Below are positions 7,044 to 14,891 of a stretch of 14,891 bases of DNA, in pieces. The stretch is from Candidatus Zixiibacteriota bacterium (GTDB lineage: Bacteria; Zixibacteria; MSB-5A5; GN15; FEB-12). The notes under the pieces were generated by a model, which saw only the letters and a program-made list of their open reading frames with translations, had not been told where the DNA came from and searched no databases. How positions within the stretch are numbered: position 1 is the first letter of the stretch; the number at the start of each line of letters is the position of its first letter. The stretch lies in assembly GCA_023132995.1 (NCBI GenBank), contig JAGLXI010000119.1:1-14891 (forward strand). The letters are read 5' to 3'. Made by a program: the position numbers and the translations under genes.

Positions 7044-10000
7044 ATGGTCGATATGATGGATAACAGACCAGGTAAGAAGCCTGTTGAATTCTCAGCGATC
7101 CAGGTGCGGGTGGCTTCCCCGGACACCATCCTTTCCTGGTCGTACGGCGAGGTCACCAAGCCTGAAACCATCAACTACCGGTCATTCAAACCGGAACGGG
7201 ACGGCCTTTTCTGCGAGCGCATATTTGGCCCCGTCAAGGATTGGGAATGCAACTGCGGCAAGTATAAGCGTATTCGTTTCCGCGGGATCGTGTGTGACCG
7301 TTGCGGTGTTGAGGTGACTCAGTCCAAGGTCCGCCGCGAGCGGATGGGTCACATCAAACTGGCCGTTCCGGTCTCCCACATCTGGTACTTCAAGTCGCTT
7401 CCTTCCCGGATCGGTCACCTCTTGGATCTGTCCATTCGGCAGCTTGAGAAGATACTCTACTACGAATCGTACTTAGTGATCGACCCCGGTAACTCTTCAT
7501 ACGAGATCGGAGACGTTCTTACCGAGGAGGAATTCATCGATCTGGAGGAAGCCGGCAAGACGTTTGACGCTCGCATGGGAGCCGAAGCGGTGCGCGAAAT
7601 CCTCAAACAGATCGACATTGAGGAGGTCGCGGTTACTCTGCGGGCACAGGCCAAGGTGGAGACATCGGTTCAGCGGAAGAAGGATGTCCTGAAGCGGCTG
7701 CGGATTATCGAGTCTTTCCGCCAGTCGGACAATCGTCCGGAATGGATGATACTGGACGTCATCCCGGTTCTGCCGCCGGACTTGCGGCCGCTGGTCCCGC
7801 TTGAAGGCGGCCGCTTTGCCACTTCCGATCTCAACGATCTCTACCGGCGCGTCATCAACCGTAACAACCGACTCAAGAAGCTGATTGATATCATGGCGCC
7901 CGACGTGATCCTGCGCAACGAGAAACGCATGTTACAGGAGGCGGTCGACGCTCTGTTTGACAACGGCCGGCGTACCTATTCCGTCCGCGGCGACTCGCGG
8001 CGTCCGTTGAAATCGCTCTCGGACCTGCTGAAGGGGAAACAGGGCCGCTTCCGGCAGAATCTCCTGGGCAAGCGGGTCGACTATTCCGGCCGGTCGGTCA
8101 TTGTCGTCGGCCCGGAGTTGAAACTGCATCAGTGCGGTTTGCCGAAGAACATGGCCCTGGAGTTGTTTAAGCCCTTCATCATTATGAAACTGGAAGAGAA
8201 GGGCTACGTTCAGACAGTCAAGTCGGCCAAGAAACTGGTGGAGAAGGAAAGGCCGGAGGTCTGGGACATTCTCGAGGAAATCATTGAAGACCATCCGGTG
8301 ATGCTCAACCGCGCCCCCACTTTGCACCGGTTGGGGATTCAGGCCTTTTACCCCGTGTTGGTGGAAGGCAAGGCCATTCGCCTGCATCCTCTCGTATGCG
8401 CCGCCTTTAACGCGGACTTCGACGGGGACCAGATGGCTGTTCACGTGCCGCTCTCATTCGAGGCGCAGCTTGAGGCGCGAATTCTGATGCTGGCGACGAA
8501 CAACATCCTCGTGCCCTCGTCCGGAAGGCCGATTGCGGTTCCCTCGCAGGATATCGTGCTCGGCTGTTACTACTTGACAAAAGTGAAAGAGGGAGACCGC
8601 GGCGAAGGCATGAGTTTCACCTCGCCCGAGGAGGCGCAGGCAGCTTATGACTGTAAGTATGTCAGTCTGCACGCTCTGGTGAACATACGAATAAACGGTC
8701 AGATCGTGAAGACAACTCTGGGGCGACTGATTTTCAATGACATATTTCCCAAAGACTCCCCGTTCTTGAATGATACCGTCAACAAGAGCAGGCTGGCCGA
8801 CCTTATTGGAGACACCTATTGGCATCTGGGTCAGGATGAAACGGTCGCCTTCCTCGATCGCCTGAAGCATATTGGGTTCGAGTACGCGACGTTGGCCGGG
8901 GTTACCGTGTCCATCGACGATCTGGTCATCCCCGACGAGAAGGAGAAAATGATCGAGGCGGCTCGTGCCGACGTGCGCAAGGTCCAGAAACGGTACGAGC
9001 GCGGTGTCATCACCAACGGCGAGCGGTACAACCAGGTTATTGATACCTGGACCAGGGTCACCAGTGACATCTCCAGCGTCATGTTCGACAACCTGGCTGC
9101 CCAGAAGAAGGGCTTCAACCCGGTGTTTATGATGGCCGACTCTGGGGCCCGAGGTTCCAAAGAGCAGATACGTCAGCTCGCCGGCATGCGTGGACTCATG
9201 GCTCGACCGCAGAAGAAGATCACCGGCGGCGTGGGGGAAATCATCGAAAACCCCATTGTGGCCAACTTCCGCGAAGGTTTGACGGTGCAGGAGTATTTCA
9301 TTTCGACTCATGGCGCCCGCAAAGGGCTGGCCGATACCGCTCTGAAGACGGCCGACGCCGGATACCTGACCCGCCGATTGGTGGATGTTGCTCAGGATGT
9401 GATTGTTCGGGAAATCGACTGCAACACGATCATGGGACTTGAGGTCTCCGCGTTGAAGGAAGGTGAGGAGGTAATCGTCTCCCTCAGCGACCGAATCCTG
9501 GGCCGTGTCTCGCTGGAAGATATCTTCGACCCGATTACTGACGAGAGGATTATTGAAGCCGGTCAGGAGATTAGAGAGGCTGAGGCCGTGGCTATCGAAG
9601 AGGCTGGTGTCGACATGGTCCGAATCCGTTCGGTTCTTACCTGCGAGGCGCGGCGCGGGGTGTGCGCCAAATGCTACGGTCGCAACCTCGGCAACATGAA
9701 GATGGTGGAAATCGGCGAAGCGATCGGAGTCATTGCTGCGCAATCAATCGGAGAACCCGGCACGCAGTTGACGCTCCGGACGTTCCATATCGGAGGTACG
9801 GCCGCTCGCATTGCCGAGCAATCACAGGTGGACGCCAAGTACGCGGGCACCCTGAAGCTGGAAAACGTGAAGCTCGTCGAGCGCGAAGACAAGACGGCCA
9901 TGGTGATCAGCCGCGACGGCATTGGTGAGATTCATGTAATCGACGACAAGGGGCGCATTAGAACCAGGCTCAAGGTCCCTTACGGGGCCCATCTTCTCCA

Positions 10001-11159
10001 TCCCGACGGTGGCCCGGTCAACAAGGGCGATGTGATCTTTGAGTCCGATCCCTACACTGGAATCATCCTCTCGGAAAGAGCCGGTAAGGTTCGGTTCAAG
10101 GACATTGAGCCCGATGTCTCCGTCCGCGAGGCTGTCGATAATCAGACCGGCCTGATCCAGTTGATCATCATCGACACCAAGGAAAAGAACATGTTCCCCA
10201 CCATCCTCATTGAGGATTCGCGGGGCAAGACGCTGGGCAGCTATCGCATTCCGACCGATGCCCAGCTCCAGGTCACTGAAGGTCAGTCGGTCGTGGCCGG
10301 TGATACCCTGGTGAAGATGCCGCGCCTCATCTCGAAATCGCGCGATATCACCGGTGGTTTGCCTCGTGTCGCGGAACTATTTGAGGCGCGCCGGCCTCAC
10401 GATCCGGCGGTGGTCTCGGAGATCGATGGGTATGTGGAGTTTGGCAAGGTCGTCCGTGGCCAGCAACAGATCATCGTCACGGGCGAACAGGACGAGACCA
10501 GGGATTATCTTGTGCCCCACGGGAAGCACCTGATGGTTCACGACGGCGATCGGGTCCAGGCCGGCAACCGTTTGTGTGAAGGAGCCATCGACCCCCACGA
10601 CATCCTTGCCATTCTCGGTGTGTACGAGGCCCAATCCTACCTCGTGAACGAAATTCAGGAGGTCTACCGCCTTCAGGGTGTGCGCATTAATGATAAACAT
10701 ATTGAAATAATTGTCCGACAAATGATGCAAAAGGTTCAGATTGAACATGTTGGGGATACGAATTTCCTTGAGGGCGAACGAGTTGACAAGATGAAATTCG
10801 CCGAGGAAAACGCCAGGGTGATCGCCGAAGGGGGCGAGCCTGCAACGTCGACGCCCTTGCTTCTGGGCATTACCCGCGCGTCTCTTTCTACCGACAGTTT
10901 CATCTCGGCGGCATCATTTCAGGAGACGACCAAAGTCCTCACCGAGGCGGCCGTTGCGGGTAAGGTCGATTACCTGGTCGGTTTGAAGGAGAATGTCATT
11001 ATCGGTCACCTGATCCCGGCCGGCACAGGCGTCGAGCACTACCGGAGTCTTAAGGTTGTCCGCGATGAAGAAGAGGGCGAGGACGAGATTGCGGCCGTGT
11101 CCGTGGAAACTGAGGACAAGAGAATAACCATTGCCGACATTTTCAACAAAAACGCTTGA
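7044..11159 (+). CDS. rpoC: DNA-directed RNA polymerase subunit beta'
   Basis: RpoC is the beta' subunit carrying the catalytic magnesium site, bridge helix, trigger loop and clamp. The product is 1371 residues (E. coli 1407). The start is ATG 7044, with AAGGAG at 7032-7037. The N-terminal zinc ribbon has C69, C71, C84 and C87. The active site NADFDGD spans residues 456-462, with the three metal-binding aspartates D458, D460 and D462. The second zinc site is C793, C867, C874 and C877, which matches the E. coli cysteines with a constant offset of 21. The trigger loop TLRTFHIGGTA begins at residue 910. An insertion of about 175 residues follows before DITGGLPRVAELFEARRP at about 1101. This corresponds to the SI3 insertion of E. 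coli and other Gram-negative lineages. The C-terminus SFISAASFQETTKVLTEAA is canonical. The stop codon overlaps a -35 box for the next operon. Confidence 0.99.
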   Translation: MVDMMDNRPGKKPVEFSAIQVRVASPDTILSWSYGEVTKPETINYRSFKPERDGLFCERIFGPVKDWECNCGKYKRIRFRGIVCDRCGVEVTQSKVRRERMGHIKLAVPVSHIWYFKSLPSRIGHLLDLSIRQLEKILYYESYLVIDPGNSSYEIGDVLTEEEFIDLEEAGKTFDARMGAEAVREILKQIDIEEVAVTLRAQAKVETSVQRKKDVLKRLRIIESFRQSDNRPEWMILDVIPVLPPDLRPLVPLEGGRFATSDLNDLYRRVINRNNRLKKLIDIMAPDVILRNEKRMLQEAVDALFDNGRRTYSVRGDSRRPLKSLSDLLKGKQGRFRQNLLGKRVDYSGRSVIVVGPELKLHQCGLPKNMALELFKPFIIMKLEEKGYVQTVKSAKKLVEKERPEVWDILEEIIEDHPVMLNRAPTLHRLGIQAFYPVLVEGKAIRLHPLVCAAFNADFDGDQMAVHVPLSFEAQLEARILMLATNNILVPSSGRPIAVPSQDIVLGCYYLTKVKEGDRGEGMSFTSPEEAQAAYDCKYVSLHALVNIRINGQIVKTTLGRLIFNDIFPKDSPFLNDTVNKSRLADLIGDTYWHLGQDETVAFLDRLKHIGFEYATLAGVTVSIDDLVIPDEKEKMIEAARADVRKVQKRYERGVITNGERYNQVIDTWTRVTSDISSVMFDNLAAQKKGFNPVFMMADSGARGSKEQIRQLAGMRGLMARPQKKITGGVGEIIENPIVANFREGLTVQEYFISTHGARKGLADTALKTADAGYLTRRLVDVAQDVIVREIDCNTIMGLEVSALKEGEEVIVSLSDRILGRVSLEDIFDPITDERIIEAGQEIREAEAVAIEEAGVDMVRIRSVLTCEARRGVCAKCYGRNLGNMKMVEIGEAIGVIAAQSIGEPGTQLTLRTFHIGGTAARIAEQSQVDAKYAGTLKLENVKLVEREDKTAMVISRDGIGEIHVIDDKGRIRTRLKVPYGAHLLHPDGGPVNKGDVIFESDPYTGIILSERAGKVRFKDIEPDVSVREAVDNQTGLIQLIIIDTKEKNMFPTILIEDSRGKTLGSYRIPTDAQLQVTEGQSVVAGDTLVKMPRLISKSRDITGGLPRVAELFEARRPHDPAVVSEIDGYVEFGKVVRGQQQIIVTGEQDETRDYLVPHGKHLMVHDGDRVQAGNRLCEGAIDPHDILAILGVYEAQSYLVNEIQEVYRLQGVRINDKHIEIIVRQMMQKVQIEHVGDTNFLEGERVDKMKFAEENARVIAEGGEPATSTPLLLGITRASLSTDSFISAASFQETTKVLTEAAVAGKVDYLVGLKENVIIGHLIPAGTGVEHYRSLKVVRDEEEGEDEIAAVSVETEDKRITIADIFNKNA

Positions 11160-11184
11160 CAGACCAGACGTAATTGGATAAGAT
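11156..11184 (+). promoter_or_regulatory. Probable sigma70-type promoter of the str operon (rpsL)
   Basis: TTGACA (11156-11161) is a perfect -35 consensus and TAAGAT (11179-11184) a 4/6 match to -10, with the optimal 17-base spacer. The -35 box spans the rpoC stop codon (TGA 11157-11159). Transcription would begin near 11191 and leave a leader of about 49 bases before rpsL. TTGACA occurs several other times inside genes of this window without a spaced -10 box; this is the copy with correct spacing in a gap. Confidence 0.55.
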
Positions 11185-11203
11185 GCAAGTCTGTTTAATA
11201 AAT

Positions 11204-11216
11204 CCGGCATGGCCGG
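11204..11216 (+). promoter_or_regulatory. Short GC hairpin in the rpsL leader
   Basis: CCGGC (11204-11208) pairs with GCCGG (11212-11216) around an ATG loop, 13 bases before the AGGAG of rpsL (11230-11234). It lies at the centre of the predicted leader of the str transcript. No T-run follows, so it is not a terminator. Confidence 0.35.
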
Positions 11217-11239
11217 TTGAAGGATAATTAGGAGTTATA

Positions 11240-11614
11240 TTGCCGACGATAAACCAGTTGATTCGCAAGGGTCGCAAGCGGGTTATAGAAACGACGAGAA
11301 CACCCGCCCTGAAATCGTGTCCGCAGAAACGCGGCGTCTGTACGCGGGTTTATACATCCACGCCGAAAAAGCCCAACTCGGCGTTGAGGAAGGTGGCGCG
11401 AGTACGCCTGACCAACCAGATGGAGGTCACAGCATATATACCCGGGGAAGGACATAACCTGCAGGAGCACTCGATTGTCCTGATTCGCGGTGGACGTATC
11501 AAAGACCTGCCGGGTGTCCGCTATCACATAATCCGCGGGACCATGGACACCTCCGGCGTAGCCGACAGGAAATGCAGCCGTTCCAAATATGGCACCAAGA
11601 AGCCCAAAGCATAG
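11240..11614 (+). CDS. rpsL: 30S ribosomal protein S12
   Basis: S12 lies at the decoding centre of the small subunit, controls accuracy, and is the classical streptomycin-resistance locus. The product is 124 residues, standard. The start is TTG 11240. The family start PTINQLIRKGR follows it directly, so no other start is plausible; AGGAG at 11230-11234 is 5 bases upstream. The motifs CPQKRGVCTRVYTSTPKKPN and GGRIKDLPGVRYHIIRG are present. K43 and K88 (E. coli K42 and K87 without Met) and the modified-aspartate position D89 are all wild type, so no streptomycin-resistance substitution is seen. The basic tail SRSKYGTKKPKA is typical. It is preceded by a likely promoter at 11156-11184 and followed by rpsG after 17 bases. 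Confidence 0.98.
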   Translation: MPTINQLIRKGRKRVIETTRTPALKSCPQKRGVCTRVYTSTPKKPNSALRKVARVRLTNQMEVTAYIPGEGHNLQEHSIVLIRGGRIKDLPGVRYHIIRGTMDTSGVADRKCSRSKYGTKKPKA

Positions 11615-11631
11615 GTAGCGGAAGAAAGTTT

Positions 11632-12102
11632 ATGTCGAGACGGATTAGAATTGTTAAGCGCCAGGCGTTACCGGATTTCAGATTCGGAGACAAATTGGTG
11701 ACTCAATTTGTTTCCTGTCTGATGAAAAGAGGCAAACGGGCGGTGGCAGAGCGGATCATATATAGTGCCATCGATACTGTCGAGAAGAAAACTGGCCAGG
11801 AAGGCCTGGAGATGTTTCGCAAGGCGGTCAACAACGTCAAGCCGGTTTTGGAAGTGAAATCCAGGCGCGTCGGTGGTGCCACCTACCAGGTCCCGGTGGA
11901 AGTCCGGGCGAACCGTAGGACAGCACTGGCGATCCGGTGGATGATTGCCTTCTCAGCCGCTCGAAGCGGCAAGAGTATGGCGGAGAAACTTGCGGCGGAG
12001 ATTCAGTCCGCGGCCAACAACGAAGGCGCATCGATCAAGAAGAAGGAGGATACACACAAGATGGCCGAGGCCAATAAGGCCTTTGCACACTTCAGATGGT
12101 AG
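11632..12102 (+). CDS. rpsG: 30S ribosomal protein S7
   Basis: S7 nucleates assembly of the 30S head on the 3' major domain of 16S rRNA and contacts E-site tRNA. In E. coli it is also the translational repressor of the str operon. From ATG 11632 the product is 156 residues, the standard bacterial length, starting MSRRIRIVKRQALPDFRFGD. The motifs LVTQFVSCLMKRGKRAVAERI, then KPVLEVKSRRVGGATYQVPV and RRTALAIRWM are diagnostic, as is the C-terminal EDTHKMAEANKAFAHFRW. The frame stays open upstream into rpsL, but an ATG at 11572 would add 20 unrelated residues and overlap rpsL. GGAAG at 11620-11624 is a weak Shine-Dalgarno, so coupling to rpsL translation is likely. The 17-base gap leaves no room for the E. 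coli type of S7 target between these genes. Confidence 0.97.
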   Translation: MSRRIRIVKRQALPDFRFGDKLVTQFVSCLMKRGKRAVAERIIYSAIDTVEKKTGQEGLEMFRKAVNNVKPVLEVKSRRVGGATYQVPVEVRANRRTALAIRWMIAFSAARSGKSMAEKLAAEIQSAANNEGASIKKKEDTHKMAEANKAFAHFRW

Positions 12103-12320
12103 ATGTGTTTTCGCTTGAACAGGTTGGCGGACGCAGGCGACTTTAGGATAACAGTTCATTAGTCTCGAAAGGGATCACGGTGACGTAAACCCGCGATACT
12201 ACGACAAGTTGTCGACTTGGTTGTTCTATCCCTGCTGAATCGAATAACCGGGCGTTTCGCTACCCCAAGGCGTGTAACGCATGCGTTTTTCGCGCGAGTG
12301 ATCAGACAGGGACTTTTTTT
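12103..12320 (+). promoter_or_regulatory. Structured non-coding gap before fusA
   Basis: These 218 bases hold no credible gene. Several dyads are visible: TCAC-G-GTGA (12175-12183), CGACAA-G-TTGTCG (12202-12214), GATCAC (12173-12178) with distant GTGATC (12298-12303), and GCGTT (12252-12256) with AACGC (12276-12280). The last arm also belongs to a 12-base palindrome AACGCATGCGTT (12276-12287) followed by T's, so two folds would exclude each other. A run of seven T's (12314-12320) abuts the fusA GTG. I see no convincing promoter here. The gap may act as a leader controlling fusA, which is inference. Confidence 0.4.
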
Positions 12321-14402
12321 GTGTTAAGTGATATGAAACTGGACCACGTTAGAAATATCGGTATTATGGCTCACATCGATGCCGGCAAGACCACCACTAC
12401 GGAGCGAATCCTGTTCTATACGGGAAAAACACACCGGATGGGGGAAGTGCATGAAGGCTCGGCCACGATGGACTGGATGGAGCAGGAAAAGGAGCGTGGT
12501 ATAACTATAACCTCCGCCGCGACTACCTGTTTCTGGCGGGATCATACTATCAATATCATCGATACTCCCGGGCACGTTGACTTCACGGTCGAGGTTGAAC
12601 GGTCTCTACGCGTTCTCGACGGCGCCGTGGCTCTCTTCTGCGCCGTTGGCGGCGTCGAGCCGCAGTCGGAAACGGTCTGGAGGCAGGCTGACAAGTATGG
12701 TGTTCCGAGGATTGCCTACATCAATAAGATGGATCGTACCGGGGCCAGTTTCGCCGACACAATCAACGCCATGAACAAGCGATTCGCCACCAGGTGCGTG
12801 GCCATAGCTATTCCGGCCGGCGAAGGGGAGATGTTCAGTGGTATCATCGACTTGATGGAGATGAAATTCCGGGTGTTTGACGAGGACTCCCAGGGAACTA
12901 CGTTCGATGATCTGGAGGTGCCTTCTGATATGCGGCTGGTGGCAAACGAGTACCGTGAGAAACTGCTTGAAGCAGTGGCGGAATACGATGACCAGCTTCT
13001 GGACCAATTCCTCCACGACCAGGAACTGGACCCGGCTCGGGTGATGCAGGCAGTCCGAAGGGCTACCATTGCGTCCGATATGGTGCCCGTGCTGTGTGGC
13101 TCGTCGTTCAAGAACAAGGGTATTCAGAAGCTGCTGGACGCCGTCGTGGATTTTCTGCCCTCGCCGCTGGATCTTCCGCCCGTGAATGGGTATATGCCGG
13201 GGCGTCCGAACAAGCTAGTAGTGCGGCGGCCCGATTCCACCGAACCGGCCGCGGCGCTGGCGTACAAAATAGTGACCGACCCGTTTGTGGGGAGACTGAC
13301 TTATATCCGCGTGTATTCGGGCACTATCGTGGCCGGTTCTTATGTGTTGAACGCGAGATGCGGCAAAAAGGAGCGCATAGCCCGCTTGCTGCGCATGCAT
13401 TCCAACAAGCGGGAGGATATCAAGACCGCCGAAGCCGGGGATATCGTAGCTGCTATTGGTTTGCGACATACTACTACCGGAGACACCCTTTGCAGCACCA
13501 AGCACCCCGTGATTCTGGAGAGCATGACTTTCCCGGAACCGGTCGTCTCCGTCTCTATTGAGCCGAAGACCCAGGCCGACCAGGACAAACTGTCTGATGC
13601 CCTGGCCCGGCTGGCCGAAGAAGATCCCACATTCCGAGTCAGATATGACCAGGAAACCGGCCAGACCATTATCAGCGGTATGGGGGAGCTGCATATTGAT
13701 ATCCTGACCGACCGCCTCATCCGAGAGTTCAAGGTTGCCGCCTCGGTGGGTCGTCCGTCGGTGGCTTACAAGGAGGCCATCACGGCCGCCGTGGAGTGCG
13801 AGGGCAGGTTTGTGCGCCAGACCGGAGGCCGGGGGCAATACGGACATGTCAATCTCCGTCTGAGTCCTACTAAAGACGGCTCCGATTTCCGATTTGAGAA
13901 CAAAATCATTGGCGGGGCCATTCCCAAACAGTATATTCCGTCGGTCGAGAAGGGCGTCAAAGAGGCCATGAGCGGTGGTGTCCGAATGGGCTACCCGCTG
14001 ATTGGCATTTACTGCGAGTTGTTAGATGGCAGCTATCACGACGTCGACTCGCACGAGGGCGCTTTTCGCATAGCCGGTTACATGGCTCTACAGAACGGCG
14101 CCAGAAAGGCTGGCCCGGTGCTGCTGGAGCCGATTATGGATGTGGAAGTGGTGGTCCCTGAAACGTACATGGGCGCGGTGGTCGGCGACCTCAATACGCG
14201 CCGGGGAAAAATAAACGGAATGGTTCCCCGCGGCGAGGGTACTGTTATTGCCGTTACCGTTCCTCTGTCGGAGATGTTCGGATACGCTAATACGCTGCGC
14301 AATCTGTCTCAAGGCCGGGCGGTTTTCTCGATGGAGTTCTCCAAGTATCTGCCGGTTCCTGAGGAAGTGACACAGAAGATATTTGAACAGGTGAAGACAT
14401 AA
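12321..14402 (+). CDS. fusA: Translation elongation factor G
   Basis: EF-G is the GTPase that drives translocation and, with RRF, ribosome recycling; it is the fusidic acid target. The product is 693 residues, the normal length. The G domain shows the P-loop AHIDAGKT (17-24), switch I ending ERGITITSAAT, DTPGH (81-85, with catalytic His85) and NKMD (135-138). Domain II and III features include the SGMGELHIDI stretch (452-461). Domain IV has FVRQTGGRGQYGHV, and the C-terminus YLPVPEEVTQKI closes domain V. It resembles the canonical EF-G rather than a specialised paralogue. The start is chosen as GTG 12321 because AGGGA at 12308-12312 is 8 bases upstream. ATG 12333 would shorten the protein by four residues and leave that site 20 bases away. 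It follows a 218-base structured gap and precedes tuf by 18 bases. Confidence 0.98.
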   Translation: MLSDMKLDHVRNIGIMAHIDAGKTTTTERILFYTGKTHRMGEVHEGSATMDWMEQEKERGITITSAATTCFWRDHTINIIDTPGHVDFTVEVERSLRVLDGAVALFCAVGGVEPQSETVWRQADKYGVPRIAYINKMDRTGASFADTINAMNKRFATRCVAIAIPAGEGEMFSGIIDLMEMKFRVFDEDSQGTTFDDLEVPSDMRLVANEYREKLLEAVAEYDDQLLDQFLHDQELDPARVMQAVRRATIASDMVPVLCGSSFKNKGIQKLLDAVVDFLPSPLDLPPVNGYMPGRPNKLVVRRPDSTEPAAALAYKIVTDPFVGRLTYIRVYSGTIVAGSYVLNARCGKKERIARLLRMHSNKREDIKTAEAGDIVAAIGLRHTTTGDTLCSTKHPVILESMTFPEPVVSVSIEPKTQADQDKLSDALARLAEEDPTFRVRYDQETGQTIISGMGELHIDILTDRLIREFKVAASVGRPSVAYKEAITAAVECEGRFVRQTGGRGQYGHVNLRLSPTKDGSDFRFENKIIGGAIPKQYIPSVEKGVKEAMSGGVRMGYPLIGIYCELLDGSYHDVDSHEGAFRIAGYMALQNGARKAGPVLLEPIMDVEVVVPETYMGAVVGDLNTRRGKINGMVPRGEGTVIAVTVPLSEMFGYANTLRNLSQGRAVFSMEFSKYLPVPEEVTQKIFEQVKT

Positions 14403-14420
14403 CGGAGGAAGTCAGAGAGC

Positions 14421-14891
14421 ATGGCGAAGGAGAAATTTAAACGGACGAAGCCGCACGTGAATGTTGGTACTATAGGTCACGTTGATCATGGTAAGACGAC
14501 GTTGACGGCGGCGATGACGATGGTGCTGGCTCGCAAGACGGGCACCGAGGTTCGGTCGTTTGATTCGATTGACAATGCTCCTGAGGAACGGGAGCGGGGG
14601 ATAACGATAGCAACGGCGCACGTGGAGTATGAGTCTGACAAGCGTCATTATGCCCATGTGGATTGTCCCGGGCACGCGGATTATGTAAAGAACATGATAA
14701 CGGGTGCGGCCCAGATGGACGGAGCGATACTGGTGGTATCGGCGGCGGATGGTCCGATGCCACAGACGCGGGAGCACATATTGTTGGCGCGTCAGGTAGG
14801 CGTCCCGTACATCGTGGTTTACATGAACAAGGTGGATCAGGTGGACGATCCGGAGCTTTTGGATTTAGTGGAGCTTGAGGTTCGCGATTTG
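14421..14891 (+). CDS. tuf: Translation elongation factor Tu, N-terminal part (3' truncated by window edge)
   Basis: EF-Tu delivers aminoacyl-tRNA to the ribosome as a GTP complex. The frame is open from ATG 14421 to the last base (157 codons), about 40% of a usual 395-400 residue protein, so it is cut by the window and not broken. It starts MAKEKFKRTKPHVNVGTIGH. The P-loop GHVDHGKT lies at residues 19-26, switch I has RERGITIATAHVEY (57-70), then DCPGH (81-85) and NKVD (136-139). GGAGGA at 14404-14409 is the Shine-Dalgarno. It lies 18 bases downstream of fusA, the usual str-operon order. Its codon usage departs from fusA: Thr ACG 10 of 12, Ile ATA 6 of 8, Ala GCG 10 of 15. Confidence 0.97.
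   Translation, partial: MAKEKFKRTKPHVNVGTIGHVDHGKTTLTAAMTMVLARKTGTEVRSFDSIDNAPEERERGITIATAHVEYESDKRHYAHVDCPGHADYVKNMITGAAQMDGAILVVSAADGPMPQTREHILLARQVGVPYIVVYMNKVDQVDDPELLDLVELEVRDL

Noticed and set aside
8454..9743. Long open frame on the minus strand across rpoC (429 codons)
   Set aside because: It lies wholly inside rpoC, its translation resembles no family I know, and long antisense frames are expected from GC-rich codon bias.
12115..12149. TTGAAC and TTGGCG upstream of TAGGAT as a fusA promoter
   Set aside because: The spacers are about 23 and 14 bases, both outside the workable range.
1..14891. Mobile element, CRISPR array, toxin-antitoxin pair or defence system
   Set aside because: No array-like repeats, transposase motifs or unassigned frames on the coding strand were seen; all coding space is explained by known translation, transcription and export genes.

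Overview
The window is an unbroken stretch of bacterial housekeeping genes, all on the + strand: the rif cluster (end of secE, nusG, rplK, rplA, rplJ, rplL, rpoB, rpoC) followed directly by the str operon (rpsL, rpsG, fusA, start of tuf). Every protein is a recognisable, apparently intact family member. I see no mobile element, tRNA or rRNA gene, CRISPR array, phage gene or hypothetical gene. The source is a moderately GC-rich bacterium. RpoC carries the large insertion in the trigger loop (SI3 type) known from Gram-negative lineages, and RpoB and EF-Tu look broadly like the Fibrobacteres-Chlorobi-Bacteroidetes (FCB) side of the tree. A Zixibacteria-like member is my guess from general appearance only, with low confidence.

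Layout. Positions 1-141 hold the SecE C-terminus, whose last codons contain the nusG ribosome binding site. nusG to rplL (149-2939) encode a transcription factor and the L11/L1/L10/L12 stalk-region proteins. A 263-base gap with two strong hairpins leads into rpoB (3203-6973), then a 70-base gap with another hairpin and rpoC (7044-11159). A sigma70-like promoter whose -35 box overlaps the rpoC stop codon appears to start the str operon: rpsL (11240-11614), rpsG (11632-12102), a structured 218-base gap, fusA (12321-14402) and the first 157 codons of tuf (14421 to the window edge).

The genes form one functional theme. RNA polymerase beta and beta' and NusG make and pace mRNA. The ribosomal proteins build the GTPase-associated stalk (L10, L12, L11), the E-site L1 arm and the decoding head of the 30S subunit (S12, S7). 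EF-G and EF-Tu are the GTPases that work on that stalk. SecE belongs to the export translocon.

I did not find an undescribed system here. What deserves a second look is between the genes and in codon choice: bulged hairpins without U-tracts in the rplK-rplA, rplL-rpoB and rpoB-rpoC gaps; probable internal promoters; a candidate switch-like leader before fusA; the absence of room for a classical L10 leader; TTG starts on rpoB and rpsL; and a tuf gene whose codon usage differs sharply from its neighbour fusA.
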